From positions 1 to 43,723 of the forward strand of contig JBDHSU010000016.1 of NCBI GenBank assembly GCA_039808325.1: a DNA stretch of 43,723 bases. Direction: 5' to 3'. Source of the DNA: JAFKKS01 sp039808325 (GTDB lineage: Bacteria > Pseudomonadota > Alphaproteobacteria > Rhizobiales > Xanthobacteraceae). This document shows positions 14,305-23,988 of the stretch, one piece after another; the first letter of the stretch is position 1; each line of letters begins with the position of its first letter. Position numbers and translations under genes: made by a program. Below the pieces are notes generated by a model, which ran no database searches, had not been told where the DNA came from, and worked only from the letters and a program-made list of their open reading frames with translations.

Positions 14305-16148
14305 CAGGCCGAAGGTTCCTTCTCGCGCCGGATGATGTCGTCGGCTTCCGGATTGAGCGGCGTCGTGCCGCGCCGTGGCGCGCGCAACGGCTGCGGCGTC
14401 GGCCCGGTTGGCAGAAGGTCGACGCCGGCCAGCAGCCCGCCCGCCTGCTGCAACACGAGGCGCGCGGCGTCCCGACGGCGGATGTCCTCTTCGATTTCCC
14501 GTGCGCGGTCGCTGTCGGTTCCGAGCGCTTCGAGCGCATTGCGGCCGAAGACGATCGCGGACTCGTAGGTTTCGCGTATCTCGTAATCGACGCCGGCGGC
14601 GATGAGCGCGAGCGTATGACCGCGGTCGTAGGAGCGCACGAACAGTTTCACGCCGTCGAATTCGGCGCGCATCAGCGCCACGATGCGGTCCGCCGAAGCA
14701 CGGTGGTCGACACAAACCGCGACGAGGCTCGCATCGCCGGCGCCCGCGGCACGCAGCACGTCCGGCCGCGTGCCGTCACCGTAATAGATCTTGAAGCCGA
14801 ACCGGCCCGCCGCCTCGATCATTTCGGGGTCGTTGTCGATGATCGTCACGTCGACGCCGGCCGCGAGCAGGCATTGCGACGCCATCTGCCCGAAGCGTCC
14901 GAAGCCGATCAGCAGCACGCGTCCGTGCACGTCCTCGAAGGCATCGAGCGCCGGCGCCGGCTCTTCCTCTTTCGACGCGCGATTGAGGATGAGCTCGGCG
15001 AGGGATGCGGTCGGAGGCCCGAGCAGAAGCGTGACCGACGCGATGCAGGTCAGGATCGCCGCCGGTTTGCTCTCGATCAAGCCGAGGCTTGCCCCGAGCG
15101 GCAGGATGACGAAGGCGAACTCGCCGGCGCCGGTGAGGATCGCGCCCGCCCGCAGCCCGTCCTCGCGGCGCTGGCAGGTGGCGCGGAAGAGGAGGCCGAC
15201 GATGACCGCCTTCACGATCGTGACCAGCACGGCCGCGGCGAGGATCAGCCAGAGATTCTCGAAGACGACGCGGAAATCGATTCCGATGCCGATGCCCATG
15301 AAGAACATCGCCAGCAAAAGGCCGCGGAACGGTTCGATGTCCGCTTCGAGTTCGTGGCGGAAATTCGATTCCGCGAGCAGGACGCCGGCGAGGAACGCGC
15401 CGAGCGCCATCGACATGCCGACGGTCTGCATCAGAAGCGCGGTGCCGAGCACGACCAGAAGCGCGGCCGCCGTCATCACCTCGCGCGCGCCGGTTTGCGC
15501 GAGCAGCCGGAAGAACGGGTTGAGAAGATAGCGTCCGGCGACGACCACGGCGGCGATCGCGGCGAGCGCGAGGCCGACCGATCCGAGCGTCCCGGTCGCT
15601 GACCGCTCCGGAGTGAAGCCGGCGGCGATCGGCAGGATCGCGAGCAGCGGCACCACCGCCATGTCCTGAAACAGCAGCACGGCGAAAGCGCGCTGCCCAT
15701 AGGGCTTCTGCAGGTCGCCGCGTTCTTCCAAAATCGAAAGCGCCACCGATGTCGTGGACAGCGCCAGTGCGAGGCCCGCGACGACCGCCCCGCGCAGCCC
15801 CGCGAGCCCCACGGCATAGACCGCCGCCGCGACGACCAATGCGGTGCCGATGAGCTGACCGGCGCCGAGGCCGAAAATCGTCCGCCGCATGCGCAGGAGT
15901 TTGGTCAGTTCCAGCTCCAGTCCGACGACGAACAGCAGCATCACGATGCCGAGCTCGGCGACGGTGAGGATCGTCTCCGGATTGCTGAAGACACGCAGCC
16001 CGTAGGGGCCGACCAGCATCCCGGCGACGAGATACGCCATGATCGCGGAGAGTTTCAGCTTGCGTGCGAGCGGGACGCTCAAGACGGCGGCGCCGAGCAG
16101 CACGACGGCGAGGGGAAGGAAGCTGGCCGTGTCGTTGTGTGGCGTCAT
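14304..16148 (-). CDS. CPA2-family K+/H+ antiporter with RCK domain (KefB/KefC-type)
   Basis: A 614-residue cation:proton antiporter of the inner membrane. Residues 1-385 are a multi-helix CPA2 exchanger domain, with the SIMAYLVAGMLVGPYGLRV loop, FVVGLELE, STTSVALSILEERG and a QD pair at 161-162 corresponding to the ion-exchange Asp region. A RCK/TrkA-N domain follows (about 408-530) with the nucleotide-binding GFGRFGQ (415-421) and IIDNDPEMIEAAG. The C-terminal 80 residues are charged and Pro-rich. This is the KefB/KefC layout, in which glutathione adducts open potassium efflux; no KefF/KefG ancillary gene adjoins, so glutathione gating is not shown. The ATG is preceded by GAGGATCC. It stands alone. 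Confidence 0.92.
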   Translation of the reverse strand: MTPHNDTASFLPLAVVLLGAAVLSVPLARKLKLSAIMAYLVAGMLVGPYGLRVFSNPETILTVAELGIVMLLFVVGLELELTKLLRMRRTIFGLGAGQLIGTALVVAAAVYAVGLAGLRGAVVAGLALALSTTSVALSILEERGDLQKPYGQRAFAVLLFQDMAVVPLLAILPIAAGFTPERSATGTLGSVGLALAAIAAVVVAGRYLLNPFFRLLAQTGAREVMTAAALLVVLGTALLMQTVGMSMALGAFLAGVLLAESNFRHELEADIEPFRGLLLAMFFMGIGIGIDFRVVFENLWLILAAAVLVTIVKAVIVGLLFRATCQRREDGLRAGAILTGAGEFAFVILPLGASLGLIESKPAAILTCIASVTLLLGPPTASLAELILNRASKEEEPAPALDAFEDVHGRVLLIGFGRFGQMASQCLLAAGVDVTIIDNDPEMIEAAGRFGFKIYYGDGTRPDVLRAAGAGDASLVAVCVDHRASADRIVALMRAEFDGVKLFVRSYDRGHTLALIAAGVDYEIRETYESAIVFGRNALEALGTDSDRAREIEEDIRRRDAARLVLQQAGGLLAGVDLLPTGPTPQPLRAPRRGTTPLNPEADDIIRREKEPSA

Positions 16149-16400
16149 CCGAGGATCCTCACGACCGGGGCGGCGCTGAAACGTGCCCCTTGGACGTGGC
16201 GAACGGGCACGGCGGCAGTCATGTTCAATTTAATTCAAGGACATGCGGCGATTTTGGCTCCCGGTGGGGCGCGCCCGGCGGTTCATAGCCGCTCTTGCGC
16301 CCAGCTCCAATCGCGCACGGCGCTCTCGCGGCGGCGAGAAGTGTGGCGGTTGGCTCGCGGGGAGTTGAGGGCAAGGCGGCGTTTGGCTCTTTACCCGCGG

Positions 16401-16406
16401 TATAAT
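16401..16406 (+). promoter_or_regulatory. Consensus TATAAT -10 box ahead of the PAN-domain gene
   Basis: A perfect TATAAT lies 44 bp before the chosen ATG at 16450. No good TTGACA-like box is found 16-18 bp upstream (the region reads GGCGTTTGG), so the promoter may rely on an activator or another element. It is the only notable signal in the 301-bp gap 16149-16449; the rest shows no gene or repeat I can support. Confidence 0.5.
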
Positions 16407-16449
16407 TGTGGGATTGTGGCCGAACGGATGGCAGCCGAGGGCAGAGACG

Positions 16450-16998
16450 ATGCGGTGGGTGTTGTTTCTGGTCGCACTAGCGGGCCTCGGTGGCCTTCTG
16501 ATCCTTGCGCCGGACAGCCGGGCGCAGACCGGGTTCGATCGCCCCGGCGGCGACTACACGCACTTCATCGTCAAGTCGGGCGATCCGGCCGAATGCAGCG
16601 CGCGTTGCGACAAGGAGGCTCGCTGCCGCGCCTGGGCTTTTTCCTATCCGGCGACGGGGTCCAACGCGCGCGCGCAGTGCTGGCTGAAGACCCGGGTGCC
16701 GCGTCCGGCCGAGGGAGCGTGCTGCGCGTCCGGCGTGAAGGGAAGCGGCCTGATCGAGCCGCGCGCCGGCGCGGTCGAGTTCGGTATCGATCGTGTCGGC
16801 GGCGATTATCGGAACTTCGATACGCCGCCGCAGCAGAAGGGCGAATCCTGTGCCGCGGCCTGTGCCGCGGAAAACCGTTGCCGCGCCTGGACCTATGTGC
16901 GTCCCGGATATCAGGGCGCGTCCGCGCATTGCTACCTGAAAAACCGCGTCACCCCGCCACGGCGCAAGCCATGCTGCATGTCGGGGGTCGTGCGTTAG
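16450..16998 (+). CDS. Exported protein with two PAN/Apple domains
   Basis: A 182-residue protein. A signal peptide (RWVLFLVALAGLGGLLILA, cleavage after SRA near residue 25) is followed by two homologous Cys-rich modules, 27-98 and 111-182. Each begins FDRPGGDY/IDRVGGDY, has C-x3-C (49/53 and 134/138), a CRAW block (59 and 144), a CWLK/CYLK block (77 and 161) and ends in a CC pair (91/92 and 175/176). Six Cys per module at matching places indicate disulfides and an oxidising location. PAN/Apple modules bind protein or carbohydrate; no partner can be named. The start is the ATG directly before the signal peptide, with GAGGGCAGAGA ahead. A repeat copy begins at its stop codon. Confidence 0.85.
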   Translation: MRWVLFLVALAGLGGLLILAPDSRAQTGFDRPGGDYTHFIVKSGDPAECSARCDKEARCRAWAFSYPATGSNARAQCWLKTRVPRPAEGACCASGVKGSGLIEPRAGAVEFGIDRVGGDYRNFDTPPQQKGESCAAACAAENRCRAWTYVRPGYQGASAHCYLKNRVTPPRRKPCCMSGVVR

Positions 16999-17080
16999 CG
17001 CACGATCCCGCAAAGCGGAGACCGGCTTTCGAACAAGCATGCCCTCGGGCTCGACCCGGGAGATCACGCTCGAACGATAG
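16999..17080. repeat. Divergent copy D of the GAGCATGATCCCGAAAAGTG repeat
   Basis: GCGCACGATCCCGCAAAGCG followed by GACCGGCTTTCG matches the left half of the family with several changes. The right half differs: it has CTCGGGCTCGACCCGGGAGA (17044-17063), then TCACGCTCGAACGATAG. The same alternative segment occurs at 35920 in copy E. The copy starts at the base after the stop codon of the PAN-domain gene. Confidence 0.6.
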
Positions 17081-17130
17081 GGAGAGCGGCGGGCCTCGTT
17101 CAACGCCGTGGAAAAGGGCCCGGGCGGCGA

Positions 17131-18555
<1,425 letters not shown>

Positions 18556-18624
18556 CGCGGGGTCCTTCGGTTGCCCCCTACATAGTCCCGCGACAAGGCA
18601 CCGGCCATAGGCCGACGCGGCTCG

Positions 18625-19179
18625 TCAGGGCAGCTTGCCGAACCCTTCGGCGAAGCCGTTGAGGCTGACCGGGATGCCGATGCCTTCCTCGGGGGTCTGG
18701 AAGATGATGAAGGTTGCGCTCTTGCCCGTGCTCAACTGCTTGAGCAGGTTGTCGTCCATGACCACTTCGGCGACGCAGCCGTTGGGCAGGCAGCGCACGA
18801 AGCCGGCGCGGCCGACATCCGTCGTGTCGATCTTCAGCCCAAGTCCGGACGGCAGCAGCACGCCGAGCGGGGCCAGCACGCGCACGAGCCGGCTTTTCTG
18901 ATCGGCGGTCTTGAGCACGATCACGGTGAGCCCGACGTTCGGACGGTCCTCGGCGGTGACGCTCTGGATCAGCGCGCATTGCTCGGTCTGTGCGCCGGGC
19001 GGCGTGTCGCAACGCACCTGCCAGTCGCCATGCACGGACTTCACCGTGCCCTGAGCGTGCGCGGCGAGCGGTGCGGCCAACGTGAAGAGCGCGGCGGCCG
19101 CGATGAAAAGACCCGACCAAGCCCTGCGCCGCACGTGAGCCTCGAAATAACGGCCGAAAAGGCCAAAAACCAAATTCAT
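18625..19179 (-). CDS. Invasion-associated locus B (IalB) family exported protein
   Basis: A 184-residue protein with an N-terminal hydrophobic export signal (AWSGLFIAAAALFTLAAPLA, AHAQ cleavage). The mature part has the IalB layout: VKSVHGDWQVRCDTPPGAQT with the first Cys, CALIQSVTAEDRPNVGLTVI, a LLPSGLGLKID block, RCLPNGCVAEVVMDD with two Cys, and FQTPEEGIGIPVSLNGFAEG. The name comes from Bartonella, where IalB aids entry into red cells; in free-living relatives the role is unknown. The start chosen is the ATG at 19179; upstream extension to 19233 lacks support. It is transcribed ahead of tldD and divergently from the cox operon. Confidence 0.88.
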   Translation of the reverse strand: MNLVFGLFGRYFEAHVRRRAWSGLFIAAAALFTLAAPLAAHAQGTVKSVHGDWQVRCDTPPGAQTEQCALIQSVTAEDRPNVGLTVIVLKTADQKSRLVRVLAPLGVLLPSGLGLKIDTTDVGRAGFVRCLPNGCVAEVVMDDNLLKQLSTGKSATFIIFQTPEEGIGIPVSLNGFAEGFGKLP

Positions 19180-19584
19180 CCGGTGATCCCCACCGTGCCC
19201 CTGACGCCTTGCTGCAACCGAATCGGGGCCCAACCATGGCGCGACGCCAAAGTTTGGGTTCTATCTTGTCGGCGCTGTCAAGCGGCCGCGGATCAGGCTA
19301 CCCGAACACCCCCGGCCCGATCCCTGTGCCGTTTCTATCACAATTCCCTCCCGCTGTTACCTCGCGTCGCGCAAAGAGCGTTTACCGCGGGAATCCGCGC
19401 GTAAGCTGCATTGCGGGAGCCGCGGAATTATGATTTGAGACGTTCTACGGAACCAACCTCTTTCACCGCAGAGTCGGGTTCGAGGGCCAAAGCTGCGGGC
19501 GTGCTTGCAAGCCGGCTCAGGCCGGGCGCGCGGGCGCGACAGTCGTCATTCCGGCCGGTCCTCGGCGCAGGAGCTGAAAAGAAG
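19180..19584. other. 405-bp divergent gap between the IalB-like gene and coxB
   Basis: No gene is supported here. It must hold the cox operon promoter and that of the IalB-like gene. A TATGAT (19429-19434, five of six to the -10 consensus) lies about 150 bp before coxB without a good -35. The segment with GCGGGCGTGCTTGCAAGCCG near 19496 carries a GCTTGCAAGC palindrome (19502-19511). Confidence 0.5.
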
Positions 19585-20427
19585 ATGCCTAAGCGGTTAC
19601 TGCCACTGATTGCTTTATTCGTTGCGACTCTCCTGCTGACCGCAGGGGTCGCGCTGGCCGCCGTCGGCCATTCCGACCCCTGGCAGATTCGCCTGCAGGA
19701 TTCGGCGACCCCGGTGATGGACGACATCACGCACTTCCATGCGTTCGTGATGTACATCATCAGCGCGATCACCATTCTGGTTTTGGCATTGCTGGTGATC
19801 GTGGCTGTGAAGTTCAACGCGCGCGCCAACCCGACGCCGTCGAAGACCACGCATCACACGCTGCTCGAGGTCGCCTGGACGCTGCTTCCGGTGCTCATCC
19901 TGCTCGCGATCGCGGTGCCGTCGTTCAAGCTGCTCTTCCTGCAGCTCAACACGCCGCCGGCCGATATCACGGTGAAGGCGACGGGCAAGCAGTGGTTCTG
20001 GAGCTACGCCTACCCGGATAACGGCAAGTTCGAGTTCGACTCGCTGATGGTGCAGGAAAAGGATCTCAAACCCGGCCAGCCCCGCCTTCTTGCCGTCGAC
20101 AACGCGATGGTCGTGCCGGTCAACAAGATCGTCCGCGTGCAGACGACCGGCGCGGACGTCATCCATTCCTTCGCGGTGCCGGCCTTCGGCATCAAGATCG
20201 ACGCCATCCCGGGCCGCCTGAACGAGACCTGGTTCAAGGCGACGAAGGAAGGCATCTACTACGGCCAGTGCTCGGAACTGTGCGGCAAGGATCACGCCTT
20301 CATGCCGATCGAGGTGCACGTGGTGAGCGATCAGGCCTTCACGGCCTGGGTCGAGGACGCCAAGAAGAAATATGCGAGCGACGAGCAGCCGGCGCCGACC
20401 GCGGTCGCCGACGCCGCGGCCCGCTAG
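19585..20427 (+). CDS. coxB: Cytochrome c oxidase subunit II
   Basis: A 280-residue subunit II of the aa3-type oxidase. A cleaved-type signal (LLPLIALFVATLLLTAGVAL) is followed by two membrane helices (about 52-75 and 95-118) and a periplasmic cupredoxin domain. The CuA ligands are His194, Cys229, Glu231, Cys233, His237 and Met240 (QCSELCGKDHAFMPIEV), and the electron-entry aromatic patch QWFWSYAYP is at about 136. No C-terminal cytochrome c domain is present, so it is a plain aa3 subunit. The start is the ATG at 19585 directly before the signal peptide with GGAG upstream; a longer frame from 19411 adds 58 residues not like the family. It heads the operon. Confidence 0.97.
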   Translation: MPKRLLPLIALFVATLLLTAGVALAAVGHSDPWQIRLQDSATPVMDDITHFHAFVMYIISAITILVLALLVIVAVKFNARANPTPSKTTHHTLLEVAWTLLPVLILLAIAVPSFKLLFLQLNTPPADITVKATGKQWFWSYAYPDNGKFEFDSLMVQEKDLKPGQPRLLAVDNAMVVPVNKIVRVQTTGADVIHSFAVPAFGIKIDAIPGRLNETWFKATKEGIYYGQCSELCGKDHAFMPIEVHVVSDQAFTAWVEDAKKKYASDEQPAPTAVADAAAR

Positions 20428-20447
20428 TCGAATCGAGGAGCAAGACC

Positions 20448-22076
20448 ATGGCAATGGCCACGACAGTGAATCGCGATGTGCATGCCCACGATGCGCATGG
20501 CGACCACGCCCATCACCCGACCGGGTGGCGTCGTTACGTCTATTCGACGAACCACAAGGACATCGGAACGATGTACCTGATCTTCGCGATCGTCGCGGGG
20601 ATCATCGGCGCGTCGCTTTCGATCGGCATTCGCCTGGAACTGCAGAATCCGGGCATGCAGATCTTCAGCAATCCGCACACCTTCAACGCCTTCACCTCCA
20701 ACCACGGCCTCATCATGATCTTCTTCATGGTGATGCCGGCGATGATCGGCGGGTTCGGCAATTGGTTCGTGCCGTTGATGATCGGCGCGCCGGACATGGC
20801 GTTCCCGCGCATGAACAACATTTCGTTCTGGCTGTTGCCGGCGTCGTTCTCGCTCCTCATCATCTCGATGTTCGTCGAGGGTGAGCCGGGCGCGGCCGGC
20901 GGTGCGGCGGGCTGGACGATGTATGCGCCGCTCTCGACCTCGGGCCATCCCGGCCCGGCGATCGACTTCGCGATCCTGTCGGTGCATATCGCCGGCGCTT
21001 CGTCGATCCTCGGCGCCATCAACTTCATCACCACGATCTTCAACATGCGCGCGCCGGGCATGACCCTGCACAAGATGCCGCTGTTCGTGTGGTCGATCCT
21101 GGTGACGGTGTTCCTGCTGCTGCTGTCGCTACCGGTCCTGGCCGGCGCGATCACCATGCTGCTCACCGACCGCAACTTCGGCACGACCTTCTTCTCGGCC
21201 GACGGCGGCGGTGACCCGATCCTCTACCAGCACCTGTTCTGGTTCTTCGGCCATCCGGAAGTCTACATCCTGATCCTTCCCGGCTTCGGCATGATCAGCC
21301 ACATCGTCGCGACCTTCTCGCGCAAGCCGGTGTTCGGCTATCTCGGCATGGCCTATGCGATGGTCGCCATCGGCGGCATCGGCTTCGTCGTGTGGGCGCA
21401 CCACATGTACACGGTCGGCCTCTCGACGGCGACGCAAGCTTACTTCGTCGCGGCGACGATGGTCATCGCGGTGCCGACCGGCGTGAAGATCTTCTCCTGG
21501 ATCGCCACGATGTGGGGCGGCTCGATCGAGTTCAAGGCGCCGATGCTGTGGGCGATCGGGTTCATCTTCCTGTTCACGGTCGGCGGCGTCACCGGCGTGA
21601 TGCTGGCGAATGCCGGCGTCGACCGCGTGCTGCAGGATACCTATTACGTCGTGGCGCACTTCCACTACGTGCTGTCGCTCGGCGCCGTGTTCGCGATCTT
21701 CGGCGGTTGGTACTACTGGTTCCCGAAGATGACCGGCTACATGTACAACGAGACGATCGCCAAGCTGCACTTCTGGGTCATGTTCATCGGCGTGAATCTG
21801 ACGTTCTTCCCGATGCACTTCCTCGGCCTTGCGGGCATGCCGCGGCGCTATGTCGACTATCCCGACGCCTTCCATGGTTGGAACCAGGTCGCGTCGATCG
21901 GCTCCTACATCTCGTTCTTCGGCATGCTGATCTTCCTCTTCGGCATGGTGCAGGCATTCATGCGCAAGCAGAGGGCGGCCGACAATCCGTGGGGACCGGG
22001 AGCCACGACGTTGGAATGGACGCTGTCGTCGCCGCCGCCGTTCCATCAATTCGAGGTGCTGCCGCGCATCAAGTGA
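20448..22076 (+). CDS. coxA: Cytochrome c oxidase subunit I
   Basis: A 542-residue haem-copper oxidase subunit I with 12 membrane helices. Haem a ligands are His86 (TSNHGLIMIFF) and His406, haem a3 is bound by His404 (VVAHFHYVLS), and CuB by His269 with the cross-linked Tyr273 (GHPEVY) and His318/His319 (WAHHMY). Both proton channels look intact: Asp116 with the MNN motif (D channel, with Glu271) and Lys347 (K channel), so this is an A1-type proton-pumping oxidase. The N-terminal 25 residues are His-rich (HAHDAHGDHAHH), a possible metal-binding extension. CGAGGAG precedes the ATG; coxB lies 20 bp upstream. Confidence 0.98.
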   Translation: MAMATTVNRDVHAHDAHGDHAHHPTGWRRYVYSTNHKDIGTMYLIFAIVAGIIGASLSIGIRLELQNPGMQIFSNPHTFNAFTSNHGLIMIFFMVMPAMIGGFGNWFVPLMIGAPDMAFPRMNNISFWLLPASFSLLIISMFVEGEPGAAGGAAGWTMYAPLSTSGHPGPAIDFAILSVHIAGASSILGAINFITTIFNMRAPGMTLHKMPLFVWSILVTVFLLLLSLPVLAGAITMLLTDRNFGTTFFSADGGGDPILYQHLFWFFGHPEVYILILPGFGMISHIVATFSRKPVFGYLGMAYAMVAIGGIGFVVWAHHMYTVGLSTATQAYFVAATMVIAVPTGVKIFSWIATMWGGSIEFKAPMLWAIGFIFLFTVGGVTGVMLANAGVDRVLQDTYYVVAHFHYVLSLGAVFAIFGGWYYWFPKMTGYMYNETIAKLHFWVMFIGVNLTFFPMHFLGLAGMPRRYVDYPDAFHGWNQVASIGSYISFFGMLIFLFGMVQAFMRKQRAADNPWGPGATTLEWTLSSPPPFHQFEVLPRIK

Positions 22077-22151
22077 GGATGTGCGGCGAGCGGCCGTCGG
22101 CAAGTTGACGGCGATGGACCGTCGATTTCGGTCGTTGCGATTTCGACGGCC

Positions 22152-22190
22152 GTCACCCTGAGGCGGGCTTCGCTCCTCTCAAGGTGACGG
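22152..22190. repeat. Hairpin element GTCACCCTGAG/CTCAAGGTGAC in the coxA-ctaB gap
   Basis: CGTCACCCTGAG (22152-22163) and CTCAAGGTGACG (22179-22190) are reverse complements apart from one base that would form a G-U pair. They enclose a 15-base loop reading GCGGGCTTCGCTCCT. It lies inside the cox operon, 26 bp before ctaB. The loop shares GCTCCT with the element at 39621. Confidence 0.65.
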
Positions 22191-22216
22191 AGAGAGACAA
22201 GGACGAGTGAAGACTG

Positions 22217-23161
22217 ATGTCGCTTGTGAGTGAAGTTCAGGATCTGCGCGCGCCAGCCGGCTCTCATGCCGAGCCGAGCCTCGCGACGCCTGGTGACTAT
22301 TTCGCGCTGCTCAAGCCGCGGGTGATGTCCCTCGTCGTGTTCACGGCGTTCGTCGGCCTCGTGGTGGCGCCGGGACACATCCATCCGGTCATCGGCTTCA
22401 CGGCGATTCTCTGTATTGCCATCGGCGCGGGCGCCGCCGGCGCGCTGAACATGTGGTACGACGCCGATATCGACGCGGTGATGGCGCGCACCGTTAAGCG
22501 TCCGATCCCGGCGGGCCGCGTGCAGCCGGGAGAGGCATTGGCGTTCGGCATTCTGCTCGCCGTCCTTTCGGTGGTGACGCTCGGTCTTCTCGTCAATCAC
22601 CTCGCCGCGGCGCTGCTCGCCTTCACGATCTTCTTTTACGCCGTCATCTATACGATGTGGCTGAAGCGCTGGACCTCGCAGAACATCGTGATCGGAGGCG
22701 CTGCCGGCGCCTTCCCGCCGATCATCGGATGGGTCGCGAAGACCGGCAGCCTCGATCTCGAACCGATCCTGCTGTTCCTCATCATCTTCTTCTGGACGCC
22801 GCCGCATTTCTGGGCGCTGGCGCTGTCGCGCGCGCAGGAATATGCGCGCGCCGGCGTGCCGATGCTGCCGGTCACGGCCGGGGAAGCCGCGACCCGCAGG
22901 CAGATCCTTTTCTATACCGTGCTGCTGGCGCCGCTTGGCCTCACGCCATGGCTGTTCGGCAGCGCCGGTCTGGCCTATGGGCTCACCGCGATCGCCGGCG
23001 GCGTCATGATGCTCTGGCTCGCCTTCCGGGTCTGGTATCCGGGCGCCGGAAAGACTTCGCTCGCGGCCGGCAAGCGTCTGTTTGGCTATTCGATCGTCTA
23101 TCTGTTCGTTCTGTTCGCGGCCCTGCTTGCGGAGCATGGCGCGCGCGCCATGTTCGGTTGA
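22217..23161 (+). CDS. ctaB: Protohaem IX farnesyltransferase (haem O synthase)
   Basis: A 314-residue UbiA-family prenyltransferase of the inner membrane, with about eight to nine helices. It transfers farnesyl to haem b, making haem O, the precursor of haem A for coxA. The first Asp-rich motif is NMWYDADIDAVMARTVKRPI (about 76-95), and the second lies in the FWTPPHFWALALSRAQEYA loop region. The LLKPRVMSLVVFTAFVGL start of the first helix is also typical. It lies between coxA and the small coxF gene, in the usual alphaproteobacterial order. Confidence 0.97.
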   Translation: MSLVSEVQDLRAPAGSHAEPSLATPGDYFALLKPRVMSLVVFTAFVGLVVAPGHIHPVIGFTAILCIAIGAGAAGALNMWYDADIDAVMARTVKRPIPAGRVQPGEALAFGILLAVLSVVTLGLLVNHLAAALLAFTIFFYAVIYTMWLKRWTSQNIVIGGAAGAFPPIIGWVAKTGSLDLEPILLFLIIFFWTPPHFWALALSRAQEYARAGVPMLPVTAGEAATRRQILFYTVLLAPLGLTPWLFGSAGLAYGLTAIAGGVMMLWLAFRVWYPGAGKTSLAAGKRLFGYSIVYLFVLFAALLAEHGARAMFG

Positions 23162-23182
23162 AGCATGGTATCGGCATGAGGC

Positions 23183-23347
23183 ATGACGGAAAATCGCCCA
23201 GACCCTGGAATTGTGCTCACGCCCGAGCAAAAACGCCGTCGCCGCGCGCGTTCGATCGCGATTGCGTTGGCGCTCGGCGCGTTGGTGATCTTGTTTTATG
23301 TGGTGACGCTGGTGAAGGGGCCCGGCGTTCTCAACCGGCCGATGTGA
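23183..23347 (+). CDS. coxF: Small membrane protein CoxF
   Basis: A 54-residue protein at the position of coxF in the ctaB-coxF-ctaG-coxC order of alphaproteobacteria. It begins MTENRPDPGIVLTPEQKRRR, has a basic patch (KRRRRARS) and one membrane helix (IAIALALGALVILFYVVTLV, 25-44), and ends KGPGVLNRPM. The basic side before the helix predicts an N-in orientation. TGAGG lies before the ATG at 23183. It lies 12 bp upstream of ctaG. Its role in oxidase assembly is presumed from position; no catalytic residue is seen. Confidence 0.85.
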   Translation: MTENRPDPGIVLTPEQKRRRRARSIAIALALGALVILFYVVTLVKGPGVLNRPM

Positions 23348-23359
23348 ACGGCTGACGCC

Positions 23360-23971
23360 ATGACAGAGAACGGAAACGACCGTCACCGCAAGCCGACATC
23401 GCGCCGCGACCTCTACGTGGCGGCGGCATGCGGCGCCTTTGTTGCCCTGATGGTCGGTGCTGCATACGCCGCCGTGCCCTTCTACAACTGGTTCTGTCGC
23501 ACCACCGGGTTCGCCGGCACGCCGCAGATTTCCAAAGTCGCGCCGACCTCGACGCTCGATCGCAAGGTCACGGTCCGCTTCGACGCCAACATCACCGCCG
23601 GCCTGCCCTGGAAGTTCGAGCCCGAGCAGACGTCCGTCGACATCAAGATCGGCGAAGTCACCACGATTTTCTATAAGGTGACCAACCAGGCGGCGCGCGA
23701 GACTTATGGGCAGGCGTCCTACAACGTCACGCCACCGACGGTCGGGGGCTATTTCACGAAGATCAACTGCTTCTGTTTCACCGAGCAGACCTTTGGGCCC
23801 GGCGAAACGCGCGAGATGCCGGTCGTCTTCTACGTCGACCCCAAGATCGCCGACGATCACGAACTTGACGATCTCAATACCATCACCTTGTCCTACACTT
23901 TCTATGCGGTGAAGCCGCCGGTCCGTCCGGTCGCCAACGCAGAGCCGGCTGGACGCGCCGGGAAGATTTGA
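23360..23971 (+). CDS. ctaG: Cytochrome c oxidase assembly protein CtaG (Cox11 family)
   Basis: A 203-residue copper chaperone that delivers Cu to the CuB site of coxA. One N-terminal membrane helix (LYVAAACGAFVALMVGAAYA, about 18-37) anchors a periplasmic immunoglobulin-like domain. The copper ligands are Cys137 and Cys139 in the CFCF motif (INCFCFTEQTF), with a further conserved Cys46 (YNWFCRTTGF). The acidic DDHELDDLNTITLSYTFY end is standard for Cox11. It lies between coxF and coxC. Confidence 0.97.
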   Translation: MTENGNDRHRKPTSRRDLYVAAACGAFVALMVGAAYAAVPFYNWFCRTTGFAGTPQISKVAPTSTLDRKVTVRFDANITAGLPWKFEPEQTSVDIKIGEVTTIFYKVTNQAARETYGQASYNVTPPTVGGYFTKINCFCFTEQTFGPGETREMPVVFYVDPKIADDHELDDLNTITLSYTFYAVKPPVRPVANAEPAGRAGKI

Positions 23972-23988
23972 ACGGGAGACTTGAGGCA

